A DNA stretch of 64,000 nucleotides from Datisca glomerata (Eukaryota; Streptophyta; Magnoliopsida; Cucurbitales; Datiscaceae): assembly GCA_003255025.1 (NCBI GenBank), contig QANY01004052.1, positions 62,001-126,000 of the forward strand, in the 5' to 3' direction. Each line of letters begins with the position of its first letter. Position 1 is the first letter of the stretch. Under the pieces are notes generated by a model. That model did no database searches. It was not told the origin of the DNA and saw only the letters and a program-made list of their open reading frames with translations. Below, piece by piece: positions 47,655 to 58,200 of the stretch. A program made the translations under genes and the position numbers.

Positions 47655-47975
47655 ATTATATATTATTTTAAAAAACAACCTTACAAATTATATATACAAT
47701 TTTATTAGGTAAATAAGTTAATCGAAAAAGATGAAAAAACTTTATTTTGTAATAAATTTCAAGGAGACTTAAAGGGTAAAAAACAAAAAAAAAAATTTAC
47801 CATTTAAGTTCATTTTATATTATTTAAAAAAATAACTTTACAAACTATATATAAAATTCCATTAGGTAAATAAGTTAAACGAAAAAAATGAGAAAAAACT
47901 TATTTTGTGATAAATTTCAAGGAGGCTTAAAAGGATAAAATGAAAAATCTAAAATTTCTTTCATTTAAGCTCATT
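47655..47975. repeat. Tandem duplication, period 157
   Basis: Two imperfect copies contain TTAGGTAAATAAGTTAA, TTTATTTTGTAATAAATTTCAAGGAG-like text and GGCTTAAAAGG or GACTTAAAGGG. Confidence 0.8.
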
Positions 47976-48414
47976 TTAAATAGTATAGATAAATCTTTCA
48001 AATTTATTTCTCCCATAATCTTTATTGACCTCGTATTTACAAAAAAATGTATAGCAACACTAAAACAATTATGATCGTATATGTCTGTATAACAATGAAG
48101 AACTCAAGTAAACACATCAATCAATAACTCATGTACTGGAAATTGGTATTTTTATGGTAACCGATCGATACCCAAATAATCTACTTTTAGATGGTCTTTA
48201 ACTTACTGCAATGTAATGTAATAGATTGTAACGAAAATACAAATGAAAATGGGAAAAATGAAGTGTAAAAGAGAGAAAATATGATTTATAGAGAGAATGA
48301 AAGAGTGAAAATATTGACTGGAAGTGAGATGAGAATTTGATGAAAGAGGTATAGGATGGATTCATGCATCCATTAAAAAACTGTTTCATTTTCAAGCAAC
48401 GCATATTAGTAATT

Positions 48415-48426
48415 AAACACAACAAT
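48415..48426. repeat. Target-site duplication of the LINE, left copy
   Basis: AAACACAACAAT here recurs at 52936-52947 right after the LINE poly(A). Confidence 0.85.
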
Positions 48427-48679
48427 AGTACCCTTGGCAATATTATTGACAAATTAGATAGGAAGGGTAAAAAAATTATTTCTCGAAAAAAGGTGGAAAT
48501 CTTGGGCAGCCGGCTCGCCGATCTGAGTCCAAAAGACAAGTATGTGAGTTCGATGAAAATTCTTCAGAGGATCGGATGGTTGGTATTCTGAAATATTGAA
48601 GTCTAATGATAATGTTGATGATATGATGGAGGTAGTCAATCCAGAATGACCCCACCTTATTAGATGAAGCTAATCGTAT

Positions 48680-51600
48680 AGAACTGTTAGGGTGTGGGGA
48701 ACCCCCTGATAGTCTGGTCCTTAAAGAAGCTGACACAGCTTCATTCCCCAGATATGATGATGTTAATTGAGACTAGAAATGATCTGGAAAAGATTAATAA
48801 GATTAGAAGAGCTATGGGTATGAACTATGTCTTAAATGTGGACCCACGTGGTCTCAGTGGTGACTTGCTTTGTTCTGGAATAGTCATGACTGTGTTATTA
48901 TCAGTAAATATTCTCAATTCTTTATTAAGGTTGTGGTGTCTGATTTGAATAATAATAGACGTTGGAGATTTTTTAGAGTGTATATGAGTACCAATGAGTC
49001 TACTCGCCAGGATCAATGGGGGATTCTCCAGTCTCGACTGTTTAGATTTTCTAAACTGTTTCTTCTATGCGGTGATTTTAATGCCTTATCTCTCCCCTCT
49101 GAAAAGTTGGGAGGTAATCCAGGATCTTGGCCTTCTATTGACGATTTCAATCATTTTATCTCTAATTGCAACCTGTTTGATTTGGGGTATACTGGTGTTC
49201 CTTTTACTTGGACCAATAATCGAAGTGATGGTAACTGTATTAGCGAAAGACTGGACCGTGGGCTTTGTAACGATCTCTGATTAGAGCTTTACCCTGACTG
49301 TAAACCTCTTCATATCACATGCTTTGGTTCGGATCATGTTGCTCTTTTGGTCGACACGGAATATTCTTTCAGAAATTGGAAGCGCATTTTTAGATATGAG
49401 AAAAGATTGGCTAGTTTCGACAGGTACAGAGATACTGTGAAGATATGTATTAGTAACATCAGAGGCCTGAATACTCTCGTGAAGAAAATTACTAAGGTTA
49501 GAGGTTGGCTTATTAATTGGAGGAAAAATGAGCTGTTAGCCAATTCTAAAAGGTTAGCGAACTTGCTTGAAGAGAAAATTGGTGATATGTATGAATGGTG
49601 ATAATGTTGACATGAGAGCCATTAAGTGTTTAAAGTATGATCTGGAGAGGGTTATCCTAGAAGAAGAGAAATATTGGTGTGACCAATCTAAAATATATGG
49701 GCTTTTTTATAATGATGGTAGCTGGGTGACAGACCACAGACATATTAAAAGGATTGCTTTAAACCATTTCAAGGGTTTGTTCGAGTACAGTAGGCCTAGT
49801 ATTCACCCACTCGATTCTGGACGCCATTCGAAGCAGGTTGAATTCGAACGATTCAAATTTTTTAAGTCGTCTCGTCGATGTGGGGGAGATTAATTGGGCT
49901 GTTAAAGATATTGGTGGCACGAAGTCCCCTGGACCAGATGGTTTTCCTGCAAGTTTCTACCCTCAATTTTATGATCCGCTGAGAGATGATAGTCATGCTT
50001 TGGTCGGCAATTTTTTCTGGAACTTCTCTTTCCCGAAGGGTCTTAACCATACTTTGATTCCAGTGAAGAAGAGCCCTGTTTATCTCTGATCTGAGACCTA
50101 TTAGTCTTTGCAATGTATCTTATAAGATTATTTTAAAGATTCTTACTAATCGGCTTCGCCAGGTCATTGGCAATTTAATTAATGGGTCTTATAGTGCTTT
50201 TAACCCGGGGAGATGTATCGGTGATAATTTATCATTGCCCATGAAATTCTTCACTCCTTAAGAATTTGGGGCATGCGAGGTTTGAAAGAAGCAGCGATCA
50301 AGCTCGATATGTCGAAAGCCTATGATAGAATTGAATGGGACTTTGTAATTGATGTTATGGAAAAAATGGGTTTTCCTGAGGAGTGGTGTAAATGGATTTA
50401 TCTTTGCTTATCCATAGTTTCTTTCAGTGTGCTGGTAAATGACGATACATCAGAGACTTTCTACCCGGAGAGAGGCCTTAGACAGGGGGATCCCATTTCC
50501 CTTTTTTCTCTTTATCATTTGCTCTGAAGCTTTCTCTGCTACCATGGAGACTTCTGATAGGTATGGCTTAATTCATGGGTTCAGAGCCTCAAGATCTGGT
50601 TCGTCTATCTCCCATCTCCTTTTTGCTGATGATAGCCTTATTTTCTGCCGTGCTTCAGACGACGTATTGAGATGAGTGAATTTTCCTTCTTAAGGAGTAT
50701 GGGGCAGCTCCCAACCAGGTTGTTAATTATCAGAAAAGTTACATTATTTTCAGTTCAAATATCTATACTTATGAGCAGAGGCGTTTAGCAGGGGTGAAAC
50801 TAGCAGTAATCTGGGTAAATATCTTGGGTTGGAAACTAATTTTGGCTAAGCTAAGCGGGTTCTCTTTAACGAAATCAAAAAGAGTCATTAGTCAGTGTTG
50901 AAGGGTGGTCTGAAAAGTGGTTATTTGCTTCGAGGAGGGAAATTATGATTAAAGCTGTTGGACAAGCTATCCTTATCTATGTCATGTCTTGTTTCAAGTT
51001 GTCTTTTTCTTTTATTGATGATTTTTGCATCCGGCTGAATAAATTATGGTGGAATGGTTCTTCAGATAAATCTGGTATTTCTTGGACTTCTTAGAATAGG
51101 CTTACGATCAATAATGAGAAGGGTGGTACAGCTTTTAGGGAACTCCACTGTTTCAATCTTCCTATGCTGGCTAAACAGGATTGGAGAATCATTAATAACC
51201 CCAACTCCCTTATGGCTCAATTTCTCAAAGCTAAATATTTTAGAAATGGTCAGTTTTTTAACACTAAATTGGGTTATAGACCTTTTTGGGGTTGGCGCAG
51301 TATCTTAGAAAGGCGTAGGGTTTTGGATCGTGGGATTTTCTGGCATGTGGGGAATGGAAAAAATGTTGATGTCTGGAAAGATCCTTTGATTCCTCGACCG
51401 GATCTCTTCAAGATTTTTCTCCTCATGTTGATGACTTTAGTAAGGTTGATGGTCTTTTGAACCATGCTGGTGGTTGGGATGAGAGTATTATCTCCCGTTT
51501 ATTTTGTAAAGATGATGTTGATGCTATAATGAGTATTCATTTACCCCGTAACATCTGCCCTGATAAATTGACTTGGTTTCACACAAGAGATGGTTTCTAT

Positions 51601-52520
51601 TCGGTTAAGTCAGGGTATAAAATAGCGGTCAACTTATGCTTAAACGACAACGGTAGAAGACGTGGTGAGGGGGTGCCTAGCAGCTCATCCAACGAAGCTC
51701 CGTTTTGGAAAGGAATATGGAAATTACGGGTTGCCCCTAAAATTAAAGACCTTGTCTAGAGAGCAGCTCGTAGCTCTGAAGCCTAATCTGGTTAAAAGAG
51801 ATATGCGCATCTACTCTGTTTTCTTTATCTGTGAGTTAGCCCCTGAAACTAGTGGTCATGTCTTCTTTTATTGTCACTTTAGTCAATTATTTTGGTTTGC
51901 TAGCCATCTTAATTTTCGTTCTTCTAAAATGATTGGTGTTGATTTTTTTATATCTGGAAAGCTATTTTTAACTAGTTGAGTAAGAGTATTAACGTAGATG
52001 AGGATCTTGCTTGGTTCGCTTTTGGCCTTAGGCGCCTTTGGAAAATGTGTAATTCTGCTTGTTTTAAGGGCTTACATATTTCCTTTATAGATGATGTTTC
52101 TATTACTAATAATCAGGTAGTGGATTTCAGAAGGGCCAACCCTTCAAATAAGCTCTCTCCTGCTGTTATTTTTTAGACTGGTTTGGTGACCCCGCCTGTC
52201 CGTAAGTGGTGTTTGTGGGCTGACGCAGCTTGGAAGGATAGTAAAGGTGGGCTTGGGTTTATTGTGCTTAACCTTCTCTGTTCAAGCTTTGCTATCCTTT
52301 AGGGCCTTTCCTGTGCTCAGTTTCCTGTGGGTGCATCTATTATGGTCTATTGCGACGCTAAGAAAGTGGTTGATTCTATTATATCTGCTTCGGATGAGTA
52401 CATGGGTAGCGACTCGATTATATCATATATTCTTCGGTTTAGAGATCTTTTTTTTATTTCTTTCCATTTTATTCCTAGATGTAATAACAGTGTTGCTCAT
52501 GACCTTGCTAACCGTTGATT
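48680..52520 (+). pseudogene. LINE pol (endonuclease, RT, RNase H), broken
   Basis: Endonuclease: GNPLIVWSLKKLTQLHSPDM, MMLIETRNDL, LLCGDFNAL and GVPFTWTNNRSDGN, SERLDRGL (48690-49280). RT: KSPGPDGFPASFY (49920-49960), LRPISLCNVSYKIILKILTN (50093-50150), KLDMSKAYDRIEWDF (50300-50345), RGLRQGDPIS (50470-50500) and SHLLFADDSLIF (50608-50645). Post-RT: GGTAFRELHCFNLPMLAKQD, zf-RVT region APFWKGIWKLRVAPKIK (51695-51750). RNase H: VYCDAKKVVDSI and SFHFIPRCNNSVAHDLANR (52345-52518). At least eight frame breaks. Confidence 0.92.
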
Positions 52521-52679
52521 TTCCAGTGAGTGTAAGGTGTGGGACGATTATCTTCCTTTATGAGTTTCTTTAGGTGGTATTAGCTATTTCATTATTGAAT
52601 CTTTGTATTGATCAGTACTCTTTTTCTTTTTCTGAGTTTTTTCCGCTGAAATTTTTTTCAGTTAAGGTTTTAATGAGGC

Positions 52680-52795
52680 TCGCCAATGGTGCTTACGAGG
52701 TGCCAGCCTAGCTGAAATGTCCTGATACTCTCTCTTGGGATTCTTAGGGGGTGCCAGCCTAGCTGGGATGCCAGCCTAGCTGGGATGCCCTAATG
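52680..52795 (+). repeat. Short repeats in the LINE 3' UTR
   Basis: GTGCCAGCCTAGCTG(G/A)(G/A)ATG occurs three times within about 110 bases, with an internal AGCCTAGCT partial palindrome. Confidence 0.85.
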
Positions 52796-53206
52796 TTCCT
52801 ACTGATTTCTATATCCATTTTGAGATTTTTGTCTTGTTATCCTAAGGCATGCCCCTTGCATTTATGTATCATCTTTTTTATGGAGTGCCTTTTCTGGTGG
52901 GGTGTTTTATTTACACCCCTTCTATTTGACAAAAAAAACACAACAATGAATATTTATAAGAATTTCCCGTTGTATTTCAAATACACAAATCGAACACCAC
53001 CCTAATATATTTTATTATTGTAATATAATCGTTTTTTGTTAAAAAAAAACAAAAACTGGTGCTTTTTTTTATCAAGAGAAGTACATCAACTGACTGGCCC
53101 CATTTGAAAATAAAAAGTTCATCGTGAGAGAACAAATCATTTGAGTGAATCAGTGAAAAATGGGTAACTCTAATTTCGGAAAAGAAGAATCAAGTTGATT
53201 TGTGAG

Positions 53207-55345
53207 CTAAAAGATAGAACCACTTCCTCCCTTGGTTCTCCCCATCAAGACTTCCTTAGCTTCGTTTATCTTGGAAGCAAGATAATGACTCCCACCAGCA
53301 TCAGGGTGATTTGCCACCATTACTCTCCTGTGAGCCTCCTTTATCTTCTCCATTACAGCTCTCTCCCTAAAATTGAGAAAAATAACCACCAAATAGGCAA
53401 ATGGCTTAAAGACCCAAATGCACGGCCAAACCACAAAAAAGAAAGCTCATCGGTATAAAACACCGAATATCAGGTAATAGTGTCATAAGGAGGAAAACAA
53501 AAGCTTCATCAGAATCAGATATGGCCGCTCATTCTATCCCAGAGAGCAAATATAAAGTTAAGCAGCCCACTCTTTTTTGGTGGACTTCTCATAGCTGATG
53601 AACTCCGTGCAGCTGGTTCTTATATGTCCTTACTTGTATGAACTCAATTATATCTCCCTTTTATTTGTATGATAGTTATTATGATCTTTGAGTAGGTAAC
53701 CAAAAACAAAAGTACAGCTGAAAATGTCTTGAATCTACACATTTACCTGACACCAAGAATTAAAGCTGCTTCTCGCCTGCTCATGACTTGCTCAAACCCG
53801 CCACAATAGAATCTTCTAACACGGGGTATGGAAGCGCGAGCTTTAATCCCTTGCCACGCTCCAATCAAGTATCTTCCTCCTAAAGCAGCAGCTGCAACAG
53901 TTGCACCTAGTACCATCGGAGATTCCTGAAATTCAACAAGTAATTGCACATGAGCGACCATCACTTTGCTTTCTACTAACACATCCACAAAAAACTTATA
54001 TGATCTAAAGTTGGATCACTTCATTACACACAGGAGGCAGCAATTAAATGTTGCAACAAAATGTTAATGAAAAGAAACTAGTTTCGTGCCAGTCTTCTCT
54101 TAGGTGATAAAAACGTTTCTTAATACTGGCTCAACTAACCATAGAGATAATGTGATAAAATGATATTGCCCTTTTAAATATAAAGACTACGATGGATTCT
54201 TCCCATCTAATTCAACTCTCCATAATTCGCTAAAAGAAACACAGAAAGGCATGTAATAAAATGCAGAATGATATTTTTCTTTTAAGACCTTGAACTCCAC
54301 CAGGCAGGGCCCATTTTGGAACCACAACATCCATGCATAGCCACCCGCCCATTGATGCACATATGGTAATTCACCAAGCAAACCACAAGTGGGGAATCGA
54401 ACCTGAGACCTTGGAGCACAAGACCCAACTTCGTCCTTATCACTTGCACTAGCCCAGCTGGGCAAAATGCATAAGAATATAATGTCTTTCTCAAATTCTC
54501 TTTTATTTAACAGCAAAGCAAATAAATTACACACAACACACAACAAAAATCTTGCGTTAAAAACTCAAATCAATGTTCAATTATAAGATTACAGATATTG
54601 TGAAGAACCTATTACATCACCACCATGGCGATGGCTTATATATCACCTCACCATAAATGCTGCCGGGCCTCAATCATCTATGGACAACAAAGAAATCTTG
54701 CGCGTTAGCAGCCCTTGCAGACTTACTATTTTTTCAGGAATTAAAAGAAAGTAGAAGTAGAAGCGCCGTTGGGGGGGGGGGGGGNGGGGGGGGGGGGAGA
54801 GTAAAAGTTGGCAAAAAAACTTCGATAATATAAAAATTCCATAACCTAATTGCATATGGTTCCATAGGGTCAAAATTCAGTACTGAGCCAATGCCAACTT
54901 AATTTTGACAAAACAAGAGCGATGGGTGAAATGACATAGTTGGGAATTCTATCCCCTGAGTTCAAAGATTGACGCCTAAGACACTATCGAATTTTCACAA
55001 AATCATAGCATTTAAAGAATCAGCAGCGCACAGATTACAATAACATTCTCAAGTGAGGAGCATTTCAAACAGCAAGACCCAAAAGTAAGCACAGACAGAC
55101 AACTACCACAAACAATCATACATAGATATCTAAAATCAGGAAGCAGGAGAGGAGAAACGTTCGAGGTTCGACAGGTCAAGAGCGAGGTAATCCGAGGTGG
55201 CCAAAAAAGCAAAGCATGAGAAGCCAGCTACCAAATAAGCACTTAATCACGCGAAATTCAAATTATGAAATCACTTCGAAATTCCCTAGACAAAGGCTAT
55301 CTTCAATTAAAAGTTTCTCAGAAAAAGGGTATGTTAGCTCACCAT
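53207..55345 (-). CDS. TIM14: TIM14/PAM18 J-protein of the mitochondrial import motor, three exons
   Basis: TIM14 stimulates the ATPase of mtHsp70 at the TIM23 channel of the inner membrane. Coding exons (minus): 55345-55343, 53925-53747, 53366-53207, joining to 113 residues. The start ATG is the last codon of exon 1, directly followed by a GTGAGC donor. Residues 1-25 ([20 protein letters not shown]) form the membrane segment, then [40 protein letters not shown], and the J-domain HPD motif in [20 protein letters not shown]. Length and order match plant TIM14 (about 112). Upstream, AAG then GTATGG near 55490 and TGGTCAG near 55403 suggest a 5' UTR intron. If exon 1 were skipped, the next in-frame ATG (residue 5) would give almost the same protein. 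No lesions. Confidence 0.94.
54266..54463 (-). mobile_element. tRNA-derived SINE in TIM14 intron 1
   Basis: On the minus strand an A-box-like stretch (GCTGGGCTAGTGC) is followed by a B box GGTTCGATTCC near 54395-54410, then a non-tRNA body ending in TTAAAAGAAAAATATC. The 198-base unit is flanked by AAAATGCA at 54258-54265 and 54464-54471. Confidence 0.82.
54771..54797. repeat. Poly-G tract with an undetermined base
   Basis: A run of G with N at 54785. Length is probably not resolved in the assembly. Confidence 0.95.
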
Positions 55346-55799
55346 TTGGAAATTCCCAGTGCTTGTGCTACCTACAGCCCAAGTAATTCGGCACCTCCTG
55401 ACCAAGGGAAAAGAAGGAAAAGAACAACATCAGCACAGCGGTAATAACGTATGAATAAAAAGTATTAAGACTTCACTAGAACACTCCATACCTTAATGCT
55501 CTGTCTGGTAGCCCAAAAACGCTTATCCAGACCAAATTATTATCCTTCCAAATTAAGAATCTCCAAGAAGAAAAAAGGTCAGCATATAACTTTCTGCAAA
55601 GATTGGGGACATCAAATTGATTAAACGTCTTCGTGCTAAGATTTTTATCGAAGAAACTACAAAGTTCCGATTTTCATAGCCAATAGGGTTTTTTTTTGTA
55701 CATTGATGGCTTGGACTTCACGAAACTACCAGTTACATAACCGCCTTCGTGCTTGGATCGAATCATCACCACACTCCAACCGTATTTTTTTGAAGACTA

Positions 55800-58200
55800 C
55801 ACCCCATTTTGCAAACTCATACACATTCACTAATTTATGCACTCTCTAGTCTTATACTCATCTTCTCTTCGTTTTTTCTCTTTTTTTCTATCATTTTCTT
55901 TCTTACAAATTGATTCATATTATCTCTCTTCATTTTTCATCTTCATCTCTCTCTCATTTTTCCCGAAACCCATTTTTATTTTTTATTTTTTATTTTTTGA
56001 TGCTTCATGATTTTATAACTTTTTCATTTTCTAAAAAATTAAGTTTGAGAGAGAAATTGTAGAGAGAGTACGGATTTTGTTAATTTTAATGGATTTTATT
56101 AATTTTTATAGGTTTTATTAACTTCGATGAGTTTTGCTAATTTTGAGTACGAGTCTACACAATAGGTACACGAGAATCGTGTAGGCATCCTATAAGCTAC
56201 ATGATGGGTACTCGGGCATCATGTAGCCTATAGGATGGCTACACGAGGGCATCATGTAGGCTACATGATGGGTACACGAGTATCGTGTAGGCATCCTGTA
56301 GGCTACATGATGAGTACTCGGGCATCATGTAGTCATCATGTAGGCTACATGATGGGTACACGAGTATCGTGTAGCCATCCTATAGGCTACATGATGGGTA
56401 CACGGGCATCATGTAGTCATCATGTATGCAACATTATGAGTACACGAGCATCGTGTACTCATCATAGGTTCACTAATTACTTAACTGTTGGCGGGCCTCT
56501 TTGTATGTGTTGTCCGGAAAGAGGAGGACTCAATGATTATTCGTTCGCCAGAACCAGAAGTCAAAATTTTGGTAGATAGGGATCCCATAAAACTTCTTTT
56601 GAGAAATGGGCCTATGTACCCATCATGTAGCTTACACGATGGCTACGCGGGCATCGTGCAGCCTACACATGGCTACACGGGTATCATGTAGCCTACACAA
56701 TGGCTACACTGGTATCGTGTAATGTACATGATGTCTACGTTGGCATCGTGTAGTGTACACCATCGTCGTGTATGCATCATGTACTCTACACATGTAATAT
56801 ACTTAATTTTATATATTTATATAAATACAAATAAATATAGAGATTGAGTGTTGAAGAAGAATGAATTGACATTTGATTTAATGTTGTGTAAGAAACGTAT
56901 TGGGGGGAAAGAATGAAAAAAAAGTAGTGGGCAATGGGTACACGATCGCAGTGTAGTCATCGTGTAGTGTACACGATCGTTGTGTAGGCATATTATACAC
57001 TACACATGTAATATATTTAATTTTATATATGTATTTAAATATTAATAAATATTGAGGTTGAGTGTTTATTAAGAATGATTTGACATTTGATTTGATATTG
57101 TGTAAGAAAAGTGTTGGGGGAAGAATGAAGAAAAAGTAGTGGACAATGGGTACACGATGGCTACAGGATCACAGTGTAGTCATCATGCATTGTATACGAT
57201 AGTTTCACGATCGTCGTGTAGGCATCGTGTACACTACTCATGTAGTTTATTTAATTTTATATGTGTATTTAAATATTAATATATATGGAGCTTGAGTATT
57301 GAAGGAGAAAGATTTGATATTTAATTTAATGTCGTGTAAGAAAAGTACTGGAGGAAGGAATAAAGAAAAAATAAGTGGATTTTGGGTCATGGGTACACGA
57401 TCGTCGTGTAGTCTATACGAAGACTACACTATGATCATGTAGCCATCATGTACACTACATGTTGACTACACTATGATTGCGTAGTCATCATGTACCCGCC
57501 CACTACTTTTTCTTCATTCTTTCCCCCCAATATTGTTTTTACACAACATCAAATCAAATGTTAAATCATTCTTCTTCAACACCCAAATTTCATATTTATT
57601 AATATTTAAATAAATATATAAAATTAAATATATTATATGTGTAGTGTACACGATGCCTACGCGACAATCGTGTACACTACACGATCATAGTTTAGTCATC
57701 GTGTAGACTACACAATAGATACACGGGTATCATGTAGCCATCTTGTAGTCTGTATGGTAGGTACAAGGGCGTCGTGTACCCCATCTCTCGATGTTCTCTC
57801 TCTCTAAGCTCTATGTTTTATCTTTTACTCTCTACGTTCTCTCTTAAAATTAACAAAACTCACTAAAATTAACAAAAAAAAATTAACAAGACCTAAAAAA
57901 ATTAACAAAACCATTAAAATTACGCTATACGATGACTACACTACGATCCTATAGTCATCGTGTACCCATTGCCCACTACTTTTTTCTTCATTAGAAAATG
58001 AAAAAGTTATAAAATCATGAACCAAATGAAAGCATGAAGATATCAAAAACGAAAATGGGTTTCTGGAAAAATGAGAGAGAGATGAAGATGGAAGATGAAG
58101 AGAGAGTGTGTGACCCAATGTGTAAAAATGACAATGAGGGAAAAAGAAGAGAAAAAGCGAAGGGAATATGGGCCCGAGATTAGGGAGTGCACAAATTAAT
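55800..58200. mobile_element. Foldback-like element built of palindromic repeats
   Basis: The left arm (about 55830-56100: TGCACTCTCTAGTCTTATAC, CATCTCTCTCTCATTTTTCC, CATGATTTTATAACTTTTTC) reappears inverted at about 57990-58195. Inside are many units of the ACACGATG/CATCGTGT and ACATGATG/CATCATGT types (56150-56790, 56935-56995, 57145-57235, 57390-57500, 57640-57780, 57925-57965). A spacer of roughly 150 bases (ACACATGTAATATA ... TTGTGTAAGAAA ... AAGTAGTGG) occurs three times forward (56790, 56995, 57235) and once inverted (57500-57640). No transposase domain was seen. Confidence 0.8.

Larger units (their letters stand above)
48427..52938 (+). mobile_element. L1-type LINE, nearly full pol region
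   Basis: About 4.5 kb, flanked by the direct repeat ACACAACAAT and ending in GACAAAAAAAA (52929-52938). It holds the C-terminal part of a possible ORF1 (48427-48650), endonuclease, reverse transcriptase, a zinc-finger region and RNase H, all on the plus strand. The copy is probably truncated within ORF1. Confidence 0.88.

Noticed and set aside
54187..54546. 119-residue minus-strand frame in TIM14 intron 1
   Set aside because: It reads through a SINE; the similarity to tRNA promoter boxes explains the sequence.
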